DNA of 64,000 bases, taken from the NCBI RefSeq assembly GCF_036370855.1, contig NC_088101.1, positions 67,455,559 through 67,519,558 on the forward strand. The letters run 5' to 3'. The position numbers and the translations under genes were made by a program. Each line of letters starts with the position of its first letter. Position 1 is the first letter of the stretch. The notes under the pieces are model-generated. The model was given only the letters and a program-made list of their open reading frames with translations, was not told the origin of the DNA and ran no database searches. The DNA comes from Dromaius novaehollandiae (lineage: Eukaryota; Chordata; Aves; Casuariiformes; Dromaiidae). This document shows, in pieces, positions 46,331-57,094 of this stretch.

Positions 46331-49329
46331 ATATACTTTGGTATAATGCCTGCTTTTAAGCTCTCCTCTCCCACTCTAAACATTACACAGACAAGTTAAA
46401 GAAACAGATGACGAAAGAGTCTTACAGCATGATAAGGCCTAGCTAGCTCCTAAGCATCAGGGCACTAGGGAGATCCCCAGTCAAGCATCCAATTCTCCTG
46501 CACAGGGTGCTGAGAACATCAAAGTGCTCCTTGAGCAGCTGTCGTGGTGTGAGGAGGCTGACCTTACACTGGGCCGACTGTCATATTACCATAAGGAATA
46601 GACTTGGAGCTGCTTGAAAAGAAGGAAGGATGGACTTTTGCTAGGAAGGAAGGACATGGCAGCGTTAAATACAAGGAGTAAATTCTGATGGTTGCATGCC
46701 TTTGATAGGCTACATCAGCAGGAGCACAAAGCCAGGCTTACAGAGACAGCTGCTGGACTTGGAGTAGCTCAGCTGAACCCAAAGGAGAAGCAACTGCATG
46801 CTCACATATGGCTCTGCACCACAACAAGAAAGTTTTTTTAGGCTCAGATCAGTTTTATGGAGAATCAATTCCCAGTATCTCTCCATCCATTTTATGGTTT
46901 ATCTACAGGCCAAGAAAACTGCTTGTAGAAGACCAGTATCAACATGAGGAATTCTATAACTGCAAAATATAAATCCACAATTGTCAGCACTGTGAACATG
47001 AGATTCTTATTCATCACGTTATTTAAAGGATCACAAAAGCAGGATAATTTTCAAAGGCTAAAAAAATTACAAGTTTGGAAGCTTTCTTTAATGCAGGAAT
47101 TAAAAAGAGTACCATTTTTGGTTTGTTTGTTCAGAGCAGAGTAGAGTTAGACAACATCTATACTATGCCGATAATGGTATACTGAAAACCATTTCTTTTT
47201 ATAATAACATAACACAAGCATGGGTAGACACTGAATGAAATTAAAAGAGAGTAAATTTAAAATGAAGAAAGGGGAATAGATTTTATGTAACACGTAATTA
47301 CCATAACTGTCTCAGTCCTATAAGACATTCCTAAAGAAAATAGCTTGGTAAGATTAAATAAATTACACAGGTCACCACACCATACTTTTATAGTACAAAC
47401 TAATCATCAGCTGAAGTCAGAAAGAAATTATTCTTCCTTTACCCCTTTGTATGCAATCTAAAACTACTATATAGGGCTGTGCATGACTGTGCATTAGATG
47501 TGCCTTATCACCTCTGATGCACATAAAATAGAAAGACCCCATAAGGGGAAAGACACCAGAGACCTGGAATAGAAATCTGTGTATTTCTAAACTGAAGTAT
47601 AGACTCCCAGCTTTGTAGATGGTCTTCGGTGCCTGGGCAGTACCCAGACCGCACCCATTCTCCTGTAGCTGTAATGATTGAGTCATTCAAGAAAAGTATG
47701 ATTTTCATACTAGCTCTGTTTGGAAAAATGACCACATAAGGCTTAATACTACTTGCATATTAATACCATTACCCAAAAGCATAATGGTATTACACTGTCT
47801 TCATGCTATTGGCTTGTGCAGTTCAGCATAATGGTTATGGATGTACTGTTTTCTAGAGCACAAGCCCAAGAGCAAGTTGGGTGCACTCTGTGATCCACAG
47901 TCTGTTTCTATACAGTTACAGAATGGCTTCTGTAGCTCAATTTACAGGCTTCTAAAACGGAGTCTGCTCGACTTGACTTTCCGGTGTCAATCTCACTGCA
48001 CACCAGAACTGGTAATAAAAAAAAACTTAGCTAATCAGGTGTGGCTGTACCTGTGCCTCTCCCAGTCACACTGCACATATAGCAAGGCTTACAGTCACTG
48101 TGCTAAGGGACGGTGAAACTCAGGGTTTCTCCCTAGCTGCACACTTTAGAGCTGGAGCTAGGAAGGTGATATTTGACTTGTGCTTCAAAATGCAATATAG
48201 ATATATGCGATGTGCAAAGTGCTTTTCCACAATAGCATCTTCAGTTTAGCAAGGAAAATTAGCTGTTACCATTAAAGAAACAACTGCATGAGCAGCCATT
48301 TCAGGACAGCACACAAGAAAGCTGACTGATCCTATGAAATTTGTGACTCTAGGTCTGAAGATACTGAAAGAAGACAGATGGAAGTCAAGGGTCAGGTGCT
48401 CCTTACTCAGCTATTTCTCTTGAGCTAAAATTAACACTAACATAAAGAAGTTCATCACAGCAAAAATGGAACTTCAGAGAAGTTGCATTCGTTTACACTC
48501 TGAGTTTGGCCTCTCTCCATCTTTGCTTGAATCCCACTAACTCAAACCCTGTCAGGCTCTCACCATATTCTGGAGCAGAGGTCTGGCTTCAGTCCCTTGT
48601 AAGACAGAAACTCCCTTAACTGTCCATGTTCTCAATATGTACCAGTTCATTGCAACAAATTCTTAATGTTTTATTTGTTTTCTGAACAGACTGAAAAGCA
48701 ATGGAACCATCAGCCAGTTGAAAAAACACCAGTGAAAAAAACAATGAAAAAGTGTGATAATTCATTCTTGTGTCAAAGACTGTGAAGAGGAGAGAAAATG
48801 TGATAAATTAATCCATTCTAATAAGAAAAGATTGTAATAAGAATAGAGAAACTCATTCAATTAATCGACTCTTAATATAATCCTGTAAGAATGATATGGA
48901 CCTCCCTGGATGCCATATCTCAAGATATGACAATTTTTTCACTTTCTTAGCCAGCAATTCCCAATTACAGAAAAGTAAGGGCAAAACTCTCTAATAAAGT
49001 GGTATTTGAGAAGTAATCTAAGCACAACACAGAAAGCACCAATCTAGAAAGGCAAGAGGTTACTTTACAGAACCTTCTTAAAGAGCCAGGTCTAGTGTAG
49101 GGTGCACGAACTGGCTCAAAGATCCTATCAGTCCATCAGACAATGCAAAACCGCTGGAGTCTGCCTTTTCTCCCTGGTCCCCTGCATCTGCTCAGTGTAC
49201 TTTATAGTGTATCACACTTAACATTCTGGTTAATTATTACTTGTTTTTCTTTGTGGTTGGACCATACAACATGATATGCACAATCTTTTGGAATCTTTAT
49301 CTACATGGTTTCCACTAGGGAATGGTTGT
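46331..49329. other. Non-coding sequence, nothing clearly recognised
   Basis: No gene was recognised. A faint SINE-like stretch near 46450-46510 is too weak to call. The remainder is unique-looking. Confidence 0.45.
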
Positions 49330-49378
49330 TAATGAGGGCTGGCAATTATTAATTAGGGCAATTACTAATGAGGGCTGA
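49330..49378. repeat. Short imperfect direct repeat
   Basis: 'aatgagggctg' occurs at 49330-49340 and 49366-49376, with the related 'aattagggcaattact' between. Confidence 0.75.
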
Positions 49379-49891
49379 GTCTGCATTTCCTTTCTTTGCT
49401 AATTCATGTGTTGAAAGAGAAGGCAGACCTGTGTTGGATCTACTCAAGCTTCTCCAGACACGCTTCTGTCACTTCATGTAATGGATACAACATAAGTTAA
49501 AATTCTCATTAAAACTTCCATTTTCTAAGATATTTCTGTTTGCAGGCATTTTACAGCCAGTTCTTCCTGGTCATGTGTTCTATAACATAGTCTTAGTGCT
49601 GATTTGCCCTTTGAAAAATCACCAGAGCTGACTCACTAGTGCATATAAAGACTAATATTGAGAAGACAATCTTTCATAGCATATAAACTTGCTATATATA
49701 AATTGCTGTTATATAATATAATATGTATCACAAATAGTTATGAGTTTAGTACATACATTTCTGTTAAGGCACAAAAGCATTTCTTTTTCCTTAAGTGCTA
49801 AAAAAAATGTTTTTTCAATTTTGGGGCACTGAAAGAAAAATAACATCTTGGTGATGGCTTTGGATTTCCTAAAAAATATGTTTCCTTCTCA
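49379..49891. other. Non-coding sequence, nothing recognised
   Basis: AT-rich DNA upstream of the LINE fragment. An earlier part of the same LINE is possible but not recognisable. Confidence 0.45.
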
Positions 49892-50160
49892 TTTTAGGAT
49901 TATTCATAGCACAGAGACTGCCCTACAGAATATGGCTAATCCCCTTCTTTCAACACTGACTGGCATTGCTACATATATTATCTTAGATCTTCCAGTAGCA
50001 TTTGACCTCAGCTGACATTGCTCATCCTGGGATTCTGCTGGAGCATCTGGAAACTTCTATTGACCTAAAAATCGTTGCTCAGCACTGCCCAAAGAAGTCA
50101 GTTTTAATCTTTTTAATTTATGTGCCTTCACTGTAGTGGGCTTTACTGCTAGGCTCCTGT
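49892..50160 (+). mobile_element. L2-like LINE fragment, reverse-transcriptase motifs around 'LDLSAAFD'
   Basis: In the plus-strand frame starting at 49893 the DNA reads 'HSTETALQNMANPLL', then 'IILDLPVAFDL'. This corresponds closely to the L2-clade reverse transcriptase 'GHSTETAL....NDLL....LLLDLSAAFDTVDH', including the catalytic-motif-A Asp and Phe-Asp. After a one-base frame change, 'HPGILLEHLE' fits 'VDH.ILL.RLE', and 'SVLIFLIYVPSL' fits 'QGSVLGPLLFSLYVLPL'. Stops and a shortened middle show it is dead. Family-level placement in the L2 group is fairly secure; subfamily is not. Confidence 0.75.
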
Positions 50161-51559
50161 TTACTGTTCCAAAGCTCGTGAAGTCTGCATACAGCTCTTG
50201 GCCATAGCATTTAAGTAACAGGGCATTGGCTATAGTAATTAATTAAACAATAGCTCTAGTCCTGAAAGTGCTCACTAAGGAATGGTAGAAAATAAAACTT
50301 TAAAATGATAGTACAATTCATATTCTGCAGTATTTCAAGTCATGGATGGCCATTCTTCGACATGGCAGTGGAATAATTTCTTGGTAATGAACTGTTTAGT
50401 GAATATAATTTCTATTTATTTTTTATTTATTCACAGACCTTAATCTTTTTTATTCATTGTATTTCTAGAATAATTTACAAACCAATGGTGTTTAAGAAGG
50501 GAGCTGAACTATGTTCTTTGTTCAGTAGTTATAATATGTAATTTTCCATAAATTTCAAGGCAACGAATTACTGATGTATTTTTAAAAAGAATTAAGAATT
50601 CTTTTATGAAGAATTTAAAATAGTAAATAACAGATAGTCTTCTTTGCACATACATAATTTATGCAAATATAAACACTACTATTATTATGAACAACCACTT
50701 ACCAAACACTCCATTGAATAAAGCCAATATTTGTTTAAATAATCAATTTAATAGGCACTAATTTGGTCAAAACAACTAGCTTTGATTCTCTTTCGTCACT
50801 AAATTCTGCTTTGGAAACTTAAGCTTTTTGAATCTGAACCATGATTCCAATCCTACCTTTCAGTAGTGTTATAGACACAAAAGATGTCACTACATGGATG
50901 GGCAAGACTTCAGTTTGATAGTTTTTCACATTCGTAGCTATTTAACGGACACTTTGCTTGGCAGATACAGTGAGATGAGGAAGCAGCTAGAAAGAACAGG
51001 ATACTGGGAGTGGATGAAAGTGAGGGAGGTAAACAGGTTTTCAAGTGGAAAGAACGGAAACATTAGGATACAGTACTACAAAAGACTTTACGAGACTATC
51101 AGGCTAAACCATCACTGCAGAGAAGAGAACCACTGTTACCAGTGAGACATCAGGACGGTTTCAGGATCCACATCTGGATTATGTACATCACCTGGTTCTT
51201 TTTCAAGATAAAGTCTTCTCTCCGTCCATAAGCAGCTGATGTAAAATGCCAGAATCCAGGGTATGGGACTACTGAACCATTCCCAGTCCAGAAATCTGAC
51301 TATACAATAATACACTATTTTTCTGGAAAATTACTGGCTACATCTAGTACTCTGTGTTCCTTTTTATTTATTTTTTTTTTCTGATGTAAAAATGGAAAAA
51401 CTATGGTAGATATGAATAAATTACAAGTGCTAGTCTCTGAGCATAAAGTATCTATAGATCACTTTATTCAGTTTCTTTTCATAAAAAAACTGATCAATCA
51501 AGCTTAAAAATAGCAGCCCTTGGAGATTATTCTCTGTTGAGCATCTTCATTACAGTGCC
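50161..51559. other. Non-coding interval between two L2-like pieces
   Basis: The YADDT region expected in an L2 element is not recognisable here. The interval is longer than the roughly 700 bases an intact element would have, so it either holds unrecognised insertions or separates two copies. No gene was seen. Confidence 0.4.
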
Positions 51560-51865
51560 AAGAAATGCTGCTGAACTGAATCGACTCTGTCCATACAAAG
51601 CTCACTTTCTGCTGTTGATTGCCTAATGGATTGATTATTGTAATTCTTTGCTTGCTGTTCTTCCTGCCTTCCTGCTGAACACAGACCAGGTAATTCCAAA
51701 TGCTACAGCAAAAATGCTGACCTGCAAAAAGCATCCCAGCATATTAGTCCTCCTCTTACTACCTTGTATTGACTTCTACTCAAGTGTCTGATTAACTGCA
51801 TAGAATACTTATCCTCCACCACAAAATCATCCATGGCTCTGGATCTGGTAGCCAATTAAACTTGC
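51560..51865 (+). mobile_element. L2-like LINE fragment, C-terminal ORF2 region
   Basis: The plus-strand frame from 51630 reads 'IDYCNSLLAVLPAFLL', then 'QVIPNATAKMLTC'. This matches the L2 C-terminal signature 'LDYCNSLLAGLP...L..LQ.VQNAAARLLT'. After a frameshift, from 51737, 'HISPPLTTLY' is followed by a stop where Trp is expected (TGA for TGG), then 'LLLKCLINCIEYL'. This corresponds to 'HITPVL..LHWLPV..RI.FK.L'. The last part recalls 'K.LHG.AP.YL'. It is clearly an old, non-functional copy. Order and strand agree with the fragment at 49892-50160, so the two may come from one insertion. Confidence 0.75.
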
Positions 51866-53462
51866 TTTTCTGTGTTTCTTGCCAAGCCTAGAGATTTTGT
51901 GATGTAGTTCTTAACTGTTGATTATTGTGTAATTCCAGTTGATTGTTGATTACTCTATTTCTGAAGTAAGCTATTGCAAAGACTTCTTACCATTATATTA
52001 TTCACCTTTGCAACCCAGCTCCTTCTGATATCAGGAAGATGGATGCAACGAGCAACTTTAAGGCTAAGTTTAATTCATTCTGCCTGAAACAGTTTTTAAT
52101 TAGATACCATTTGAGATTTTTTTTTAATTACTTGTTAGATCTTCCGGTCACTGAACTCTGTACCATGCCCTCGTATAATAATGAGAAGAATGCCTTAGAA
52201 GTGGAAATGCTAAAATACTATGTGCAAAATCTGCTCTTAATATTATTCTTGAATTCAAAAGAGTTCTATCATTTGCGTTTCACAAATCCTTTTAATAAAG
52301 TATCTAAAAAGACTGTGAGGAGTTTGTGCAGTGCTGGGGAAAACAGCATGGCCTCTTCAAAACCACTTTTTACTTACCAAGAGAGTCATTTCACAGTGGT
52401 TTGTTTCGGAGAAGATCCCAGAATGGTATACAAATGAAAACGCAACACAGAGAGTATACGTTTTCCTTTATGCAGAAGGAGTTGAAGTCAAAGGATGGAA
52501 TCTGTGGACATGAACCAACCAAGAAAACATGAAAGGAAGTACAAAAACAGCCAAAAAAAGAAGAAAAGTTATAAAGAAGTCTTTCTGCCTCTTTCACTGA
52601 ACTTTGCTCATTCCAAAAACAGAGCTCAGATAGTCCTTTTGTCTAGGATTACTTCTGTACAACTTGTGCACAGTTTTCCTTGCAATTAGGTCAGGTGGAA
52701 TTTTAGTAGAATACAATGATATTAAAGGGAAAGAGGAAGCTTTCTGAACAACCACTGATCCAAACTTGTCATTTTCAGTATTCAGTCTACTGGCAAAAAT
52801 TATTTTTGATAACCATAACAGTACCTTCACTAACAATGCAGTATAACTGAAACCACAGATTCCATAATAGAAATAAAATCAACATATTGTACAGCTACAA
52901 GCATTAAGACTTCACTCTAGGAGCTCATTAGAACCACAGAAGCTAAACAAAAGTGCAGAAAGGCAATGTCATGATAGACTGTCTTTGCTTTCAGAAAACA
53001 ATGAAAGAAAATCACATTGTATAGGAATGATCCAGAACTGGAAGAAGGACTGCAGCATGAAATAGGTCTTCTCCACCTCTGACTTCCAAGCCTTAGATAT
53101 ATAATCTTTCCTACACAGTATTGCTCATCCCTGCTCCCCATCATGGTGTTTACGTACGCCTAGATACTCTGTGCAAATCAGAGAATGAAAGGACTGCTGC
53201 TGTGGTCACTCACGGAAAAGAGAAAGGCAGTGTCTTCCTGGAAGTGTTTGTTTCAACCCTGTTACCGTACCGTTTCATGTTATCCTTAAAGATCAAGTTC
53301 ATGAGCACACTCTGCTCCAGCTGGAATATGGTCAGAAGTATGAAAGTCACCTATATAAAGGTGACCACAGTGGCAGGGCATACAGTCACCCTGTAAACTC
53401 TCATATTTCAAATACAAATTCTCTGTCAAGAGCAGTGGAAGTCTCTGTCAAGAACAAGTGGA
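51866..53462. other. Non-coding sequence; 132-codon frame of unknown meaning
   Basis: A plus-strand frame at 52039-52437 follows the L2-like piece but does not resemble the L2 C-terminus or any domain I know. Nothing else was recognised. Confidence 0.4.
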
Positions 53463-53530
53463 AAGGCATGGAGGGGGTTAAATGCCTTGCTGAAGACCAT
53501 AGAAGAGTTTGTGCCAGAAAAAGAGATTAG
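53463..53530 (-). repeat. MIR-like SINE fragment
   Basis: 'ggggttaaatgccttgctga' followed by 'agaccatagaagagtttgtg' and 'ccagaaaaagagatt' aligns by eye with 'aggttaagtgacttgcccaaggtcacacaggaagtctgtggcagagcagggatt', the reverse complement of the SINE body. Confidence 0.55.
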
Positions 53531-53713
53531 AAAAAAAATCATTTTAATGTAAAACCACCGAGAAAGGCAAATCAATCTTCTTTGTCCAATAAGCATCACA
53601 CACACAAAAGGAGTACTTGCTCTGTTACCATTCACATTCAATAGCAGAAAAAAAAGTCTTTTAATAAGTGCAGAGAAAGTATTTCCACTAGGAATTTATT
53701 TGAGGTTATCTTC

Positions 53714-53752
53714 CTATTGACCCGAATGGCACTGGATCAGACCCTTAGTTGA
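53714..53752. repeat. 'gacttcaatgg'-family repeat piece
   Basis: 'ctattgacccgaatggcact' then 'ggatcagacccttag' matches the remembered 'attgacttcaatgggctttggatcaggcccttag' well over about 38 bases. Confidence 0.6.
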
Positions 53753-54184
53753 CATTGCCATCTTCCTCGGGTTCATTCTCAAAAGTCTTCTGTAAGAATG
53801 GGTAAATGACTTTCCTCTAAGTTACTCTTCCCAGCTTCCTTACCAGTCAGATAAGATAACAACTGAAGCCCTGGTTGCTAACTGTTAGTAAAGTCATAGG
53901 AGAAAGGCGCATGACAAGTTATATCTTGACAGGTTATAATGCCAAATCACCAGGGAAAGAGGGGAAGAACACAGGATACTTCAGTGATAGCTAACTATTG
54001 TTTGAAGTAACTTGCCTCATTAAATGCAGCCGACAGTCCAAAACTGCTAGCTATGATATTAGGAACTTCTGCACTTTCTCAATGCTTATTTCTCTAAAAG
54101 GAAGGAATTAATGAGCTACTTTAACTGATCAAGAACAAATTGCCAAATTTTTGTAAAAACTAGTATAGATATTCCCAATTAAAC
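53753..54184. other. Non-coding sequence, nothing recognised
   Basis: No gene or repeat was recognised. Confidence 0.45.
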
Positions 54185-54500
54185 ATTTCATCAGAAAAAG
54201 CAGCTGCTAATTATGGTAGCAACAGCAGTTTAATTGACACAGAAGCTTAATATCTTTGTTTGATTTCATACTACTGAAAAATAACAAATTGAAAAATGAA
54301 AGGACCAACATCAGGCATTTGGTTGGAATTGATTAACATTTAGATATGATCAATCCAAGACATGAAGCATTATTAATCCAGGTAGTGACCCCTAGTTATG
54401 TTGCTCAATTGCTCACAGATCCACAAACCCTGTAGCTGAATTAATAGCATTAATTTTTCCCTTTCCAATATTGGCTAACTACAATGAATGTACATTATTA
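54185..54500. promoter_or_regulatory. Candidate regulatory block with adjacent E-box and homeodomain site
   Basis: cagctg (54201-54206) is followed one base later by taatta (54208-54213), giving an E-box and homeodomain core almost fused. More TTAAT/ATTAA cores follow to about 54455. No repeat is recognisable. bHLH-homeodomain co-binding at such arrangements is known in general; here it is only inferred. Confidence 0.32.
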
Positions 54501-55555
54501 ACAGCAGCATAAGTAAAACCAGTGACACATACATCTTGACATACTGCAAAAATATTTATGCTCAATTTATCTGGCGCAGTGGGCCAATGCTTTGATCTTT
54601 TGCAGATCAGTTGCATGAGTCTCCCTCATTTGAGAAATCAACTCTCAAGGGACAATTGCAATTAAGATATTTTCAGACTTGAATTCAACTATAGACTTAG
54701 TTTTCTAACAAATTTAAAAGCAGAATCCTACATTTCTAACCATTGTTCTCCCAAAGACAGACTTCTCAAAGCAAGTAATGCATCAGTCTTTCACCATATG
54801 GTTTGCTAAAGATGGATTGCTCACACTCTTTCAGTGGAAGTCACGATATTTGGAAATTTACAGGCAAAGCCTTTTGTGTACTCAGAAGGGAATGTCCTCA
54901 CAGCCATTAATATTACGAGAAAGCATCCCTTTTGACTGTCTAATACTGAGGCACAGAGCACCAAATTCCTCTACAAACTTCCAGGTGCAGACATCTAAAG
55001 TCATGATCAAAAACTTCATGAAAAAACAAATAATACTGCAGCAAGAAGGCACAAGTCATGCAAGTCCATCCTGGCTGGAGAATCCTAAGAGCTCTCTTCA
55101 CTAAACAGCTCTTTCTAAGAAGATACTAAGAAAGTATTGGAGTATTTAAAATGCAGACTGCTCAGTCACTGATGAAGATGCAAAGAAGAAAGACAGGTCT
55201 TTTACAAGAAGTTAAAAGGTAACCAAAACCAACCATCTAATGGACTTTGATATTCTGGCCTCACCAAAACCCACTTAAGTTTTGCCACTAGATCCAGGGC
55301 AGACAGAATTTCAAGAGGCATCTTTCTGTCAGTCATATTAAGGCCTTTCTTAAAAATAAATTATTTAAACACAGATGTCCAGCTACAGAAGGACTTGGTC
55401 AGTCCTTTTTCTGCAATAGCATCTTCCTGCAGCGTGGCAAATTCATTTCATACACCACAGAGGTACTAATGTACTTTGAGTCTAGGACTAGTCTTAATCT
55501 GCTAGTAATTTCAGTGTTTCTATCACAGCACTAAGCCATCTTGTGTTAAACTTGA
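54501..55555. other. Non-coding sequence, nothing recognised
   Basis: A 108-codon plus-strand frame (54778-55104) has no recognisable domain. No repeat was recognised. Confidence 0.45.
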
Positions 55556-55585
55556 TTTTTTTTTATTTTTATTTTTATTTTTTTT
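55556..55585 (+). repeat. T-rich low-complexity tract
   Basis: Runs of 5-9 T are separated by single A residues. Confidence 0.9.
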
Positions 55586-56032
55586 GCCAGCAAAGCTGTT
55601 TGAAAAATCTGTAGCCAAAAGCTATTCAGTGATGGAGGTAAATTTGTTCCAAGTTTGGATTCCCCTAACTAAAAAGGGGATAATAAGACTTTCGTACTTC
55701 ATCCAGGTACCAGAATGATCACAATGTGTTTGGTCACTCTGGTCAGGGTCACATAAGCACCACAGAGCTACAAGGTGACATAATAGGCTCATTGTCGCTC
55801 TAGCTTGCATAGTACTGGGATGTGTTATCAGAAGAGCTGGTGGAACTCCTTCTAATCTTAATGAAAAAAGTGGTAAATTAAATATCTCACTAAATAACTC
55901 ATTTCTCTTTATAGTAAAAAATATCAGGCCCCTGAAAGCATATAATCTGAGAAGTTCTGTCAGAGGACGTCTGTCATTCTTGCTTCTTTGGGAAATAAGA
56001 AGAAGGTTTAATCAGGTCATTTTGAAATGTCT
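55586..56032. other. Non-coding sequence, nothing recognised
   Basis: No gene or repeat was recognised. Confidence 0.45.
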
Positions 56033-56085
56033 GAAGATGATATCCTGGCTCCACTGAAGCCAGTCACCCTAACAATATTAAAATA
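56033..56085. repeat. 'gacttcaatgg'-family repeat piece (one arm)
   Basis: 'gatgatatcctggctccact' followed by 'gaagccagtcaccct' matches the left arm of the remembered palindrome 'gatgaaatcctggccccattgaagtcaatggc'. The mirror arm is missing or decayed. Confidence 0.55.
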
Positions 56086-56216
56086 CTTCAAAATCCCAAA
56101 TTAATTTGATGTAACTGCCACTCTGCTCCTGTCCTAGTACTTTCCATTTGCTGGGCAACAGCAAAAGCTCACAGGCAGCCAATACTTTAATGACAGCTCA
56201 GATAGGGCAGTGTTAA

Positions 56217-56264
56217 GGAACAATACAGAATATTCTTTTAGGAACAATACAGAATATTCTTTTA
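56217..56264. repeat. Exact tandem duplication, 24 bp x 2
   Basis: A 24-base unit beginning ggaacaatacagaat occupies 56217-56240 and recurs unchanged at 56241-56264. Confidence 0.95.
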
Positions 56265-56655
56265 GAGGAATGGTTTTATTGCCTACTGCATCACTGGACT
56301 CAAACTTCCAAATAAAAACAAGAAGCCACACCTTCTATTTGCAGGAAATACAATGAGATGTACCATACAATGTGTATGGCAACCTCACTGTATGAGGACA
56401 GTATTCTGATTTCATTTAACCTTAGAAACTGCCACTGCTGTTATTAAGCTTGCACTCTTTTACAGTCTGCGGAAAAGATGTTAGTTATACAGCTACTTAG
56501 TCAATTCCCTTTTACCCCTCAGTAGTCAAAATTCTGCTACTCAGTATAGCTCATCCTGAGGATGCGAACAACTCCCCTGAAGTATCTGTCATTAAGGGCT
56601 ACAAAGCATGAACAATTGGATGCAGATTACCTTGTCTATCCATGATGCTTACATA
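56265..56655. other. Non-coding sequence, nothing recognised
   Basis: No gene or repeat was recognised before the SINE. Confidence 0.45.
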
Positions 56656-56835
56656 TCCCCATTACCACGGTGCCTGAGCACTTCATAATCTTAAATGCAC
56701 TTATTCTCATAAAATAGGAGAAGTGCTACTGTCAGCATTTTCTAGATAGAGAACGGGGGCACAGAAAGTCTGTGGGACTTTCCAGGAGGTCAGTGACAGA
56801 GGCTAGCACTCAGGCTAGTGGATTCGCCCCTTTCT
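56656..56835 (-). repeat. MIR-like SINE, well preserved
   Basis: On the plus strand 'cggtgcctgagcacttcata' and 'tgcacttattctcataaa' are followed by 'gagaacgggggcacagaaag', 'tctgtgggactttccaggag' and 'gtcagtgacagaggctagca'. These follow the reverse complement of the sauropsid MIR-type SINE ('cagtgcccgagcacctcacaa...ttattctcac...ggaactgaggcacagaga...cccaaggtcacacag..agtctgtggcagagc'). This is the best-preserved SINE copy in the window. Confidence 0.7.
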
Positions 56836-56904
56836 GCTGTTGCATTCTGCCCCAAGCCAGGTATTCAGACAGAATCAGTCTACATATATAAAGCTCTCTG
56901 ACAC

Positions 56905-57015
56905 ATTACTCTGTGCATGCGTATGCGTGTGTGTGTAATGCACAGAGCCTAGCAAAATTGTGTCCTGACCTAGTTAGGGGCTCCAGATGCTTCTGCAGGC
57001 TAAATAATTATGATA
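56905..57015 (+). repeat. SINE/LINE 3'-tail fragment, opposite in strand to the preceding SINE
   Basis: 'cagagcctagcaaaattgtg', then 'tcctgacctagttaggggct' and 'ccagatgcttctgcaggcta', leading to 'aataattatgata', match the plus-strand tail 'acagcgcctagcacaatggggtcctg...tt.gggctcctaggtgctac.gtaatacaaataata' clearly. A short GT-rich run precedes it. Confidence 0.65.
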
Positions 57016-57030
57016 GCAATTATGCTAATT

Positions 57031-57094
57031 TAGAATAAAGCCACTGAAGCCAATCAAGTTATTCCAGCTTTACATCAATCCAGGATCAGAAATG
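57031..57094. repeat. 'gacttcaatgg'-family repeat piece
   Basis: 'agaataaagccactgaagcc' followed by 'aatcaagttattccagcttt' and 'acatcaatccaggatcag' fits 'gagtaaatccattgaagtcaatggagctacaccaatttacaccagctgaggatctgg'. It lies immediately after the SINE-tail fragment. Confidence 0.55.

Noticed and set aside
46450..46510. SINE-like stretch ('cagggcactagggagatcc')
   Set aside because: Too short and too diverged to separate from chance.
52039..52437. 132-codon plus-strand frame after the L2-like piece
   Set aside because: It does not match the expected L2 C-terminus or any known domain; probably chance.
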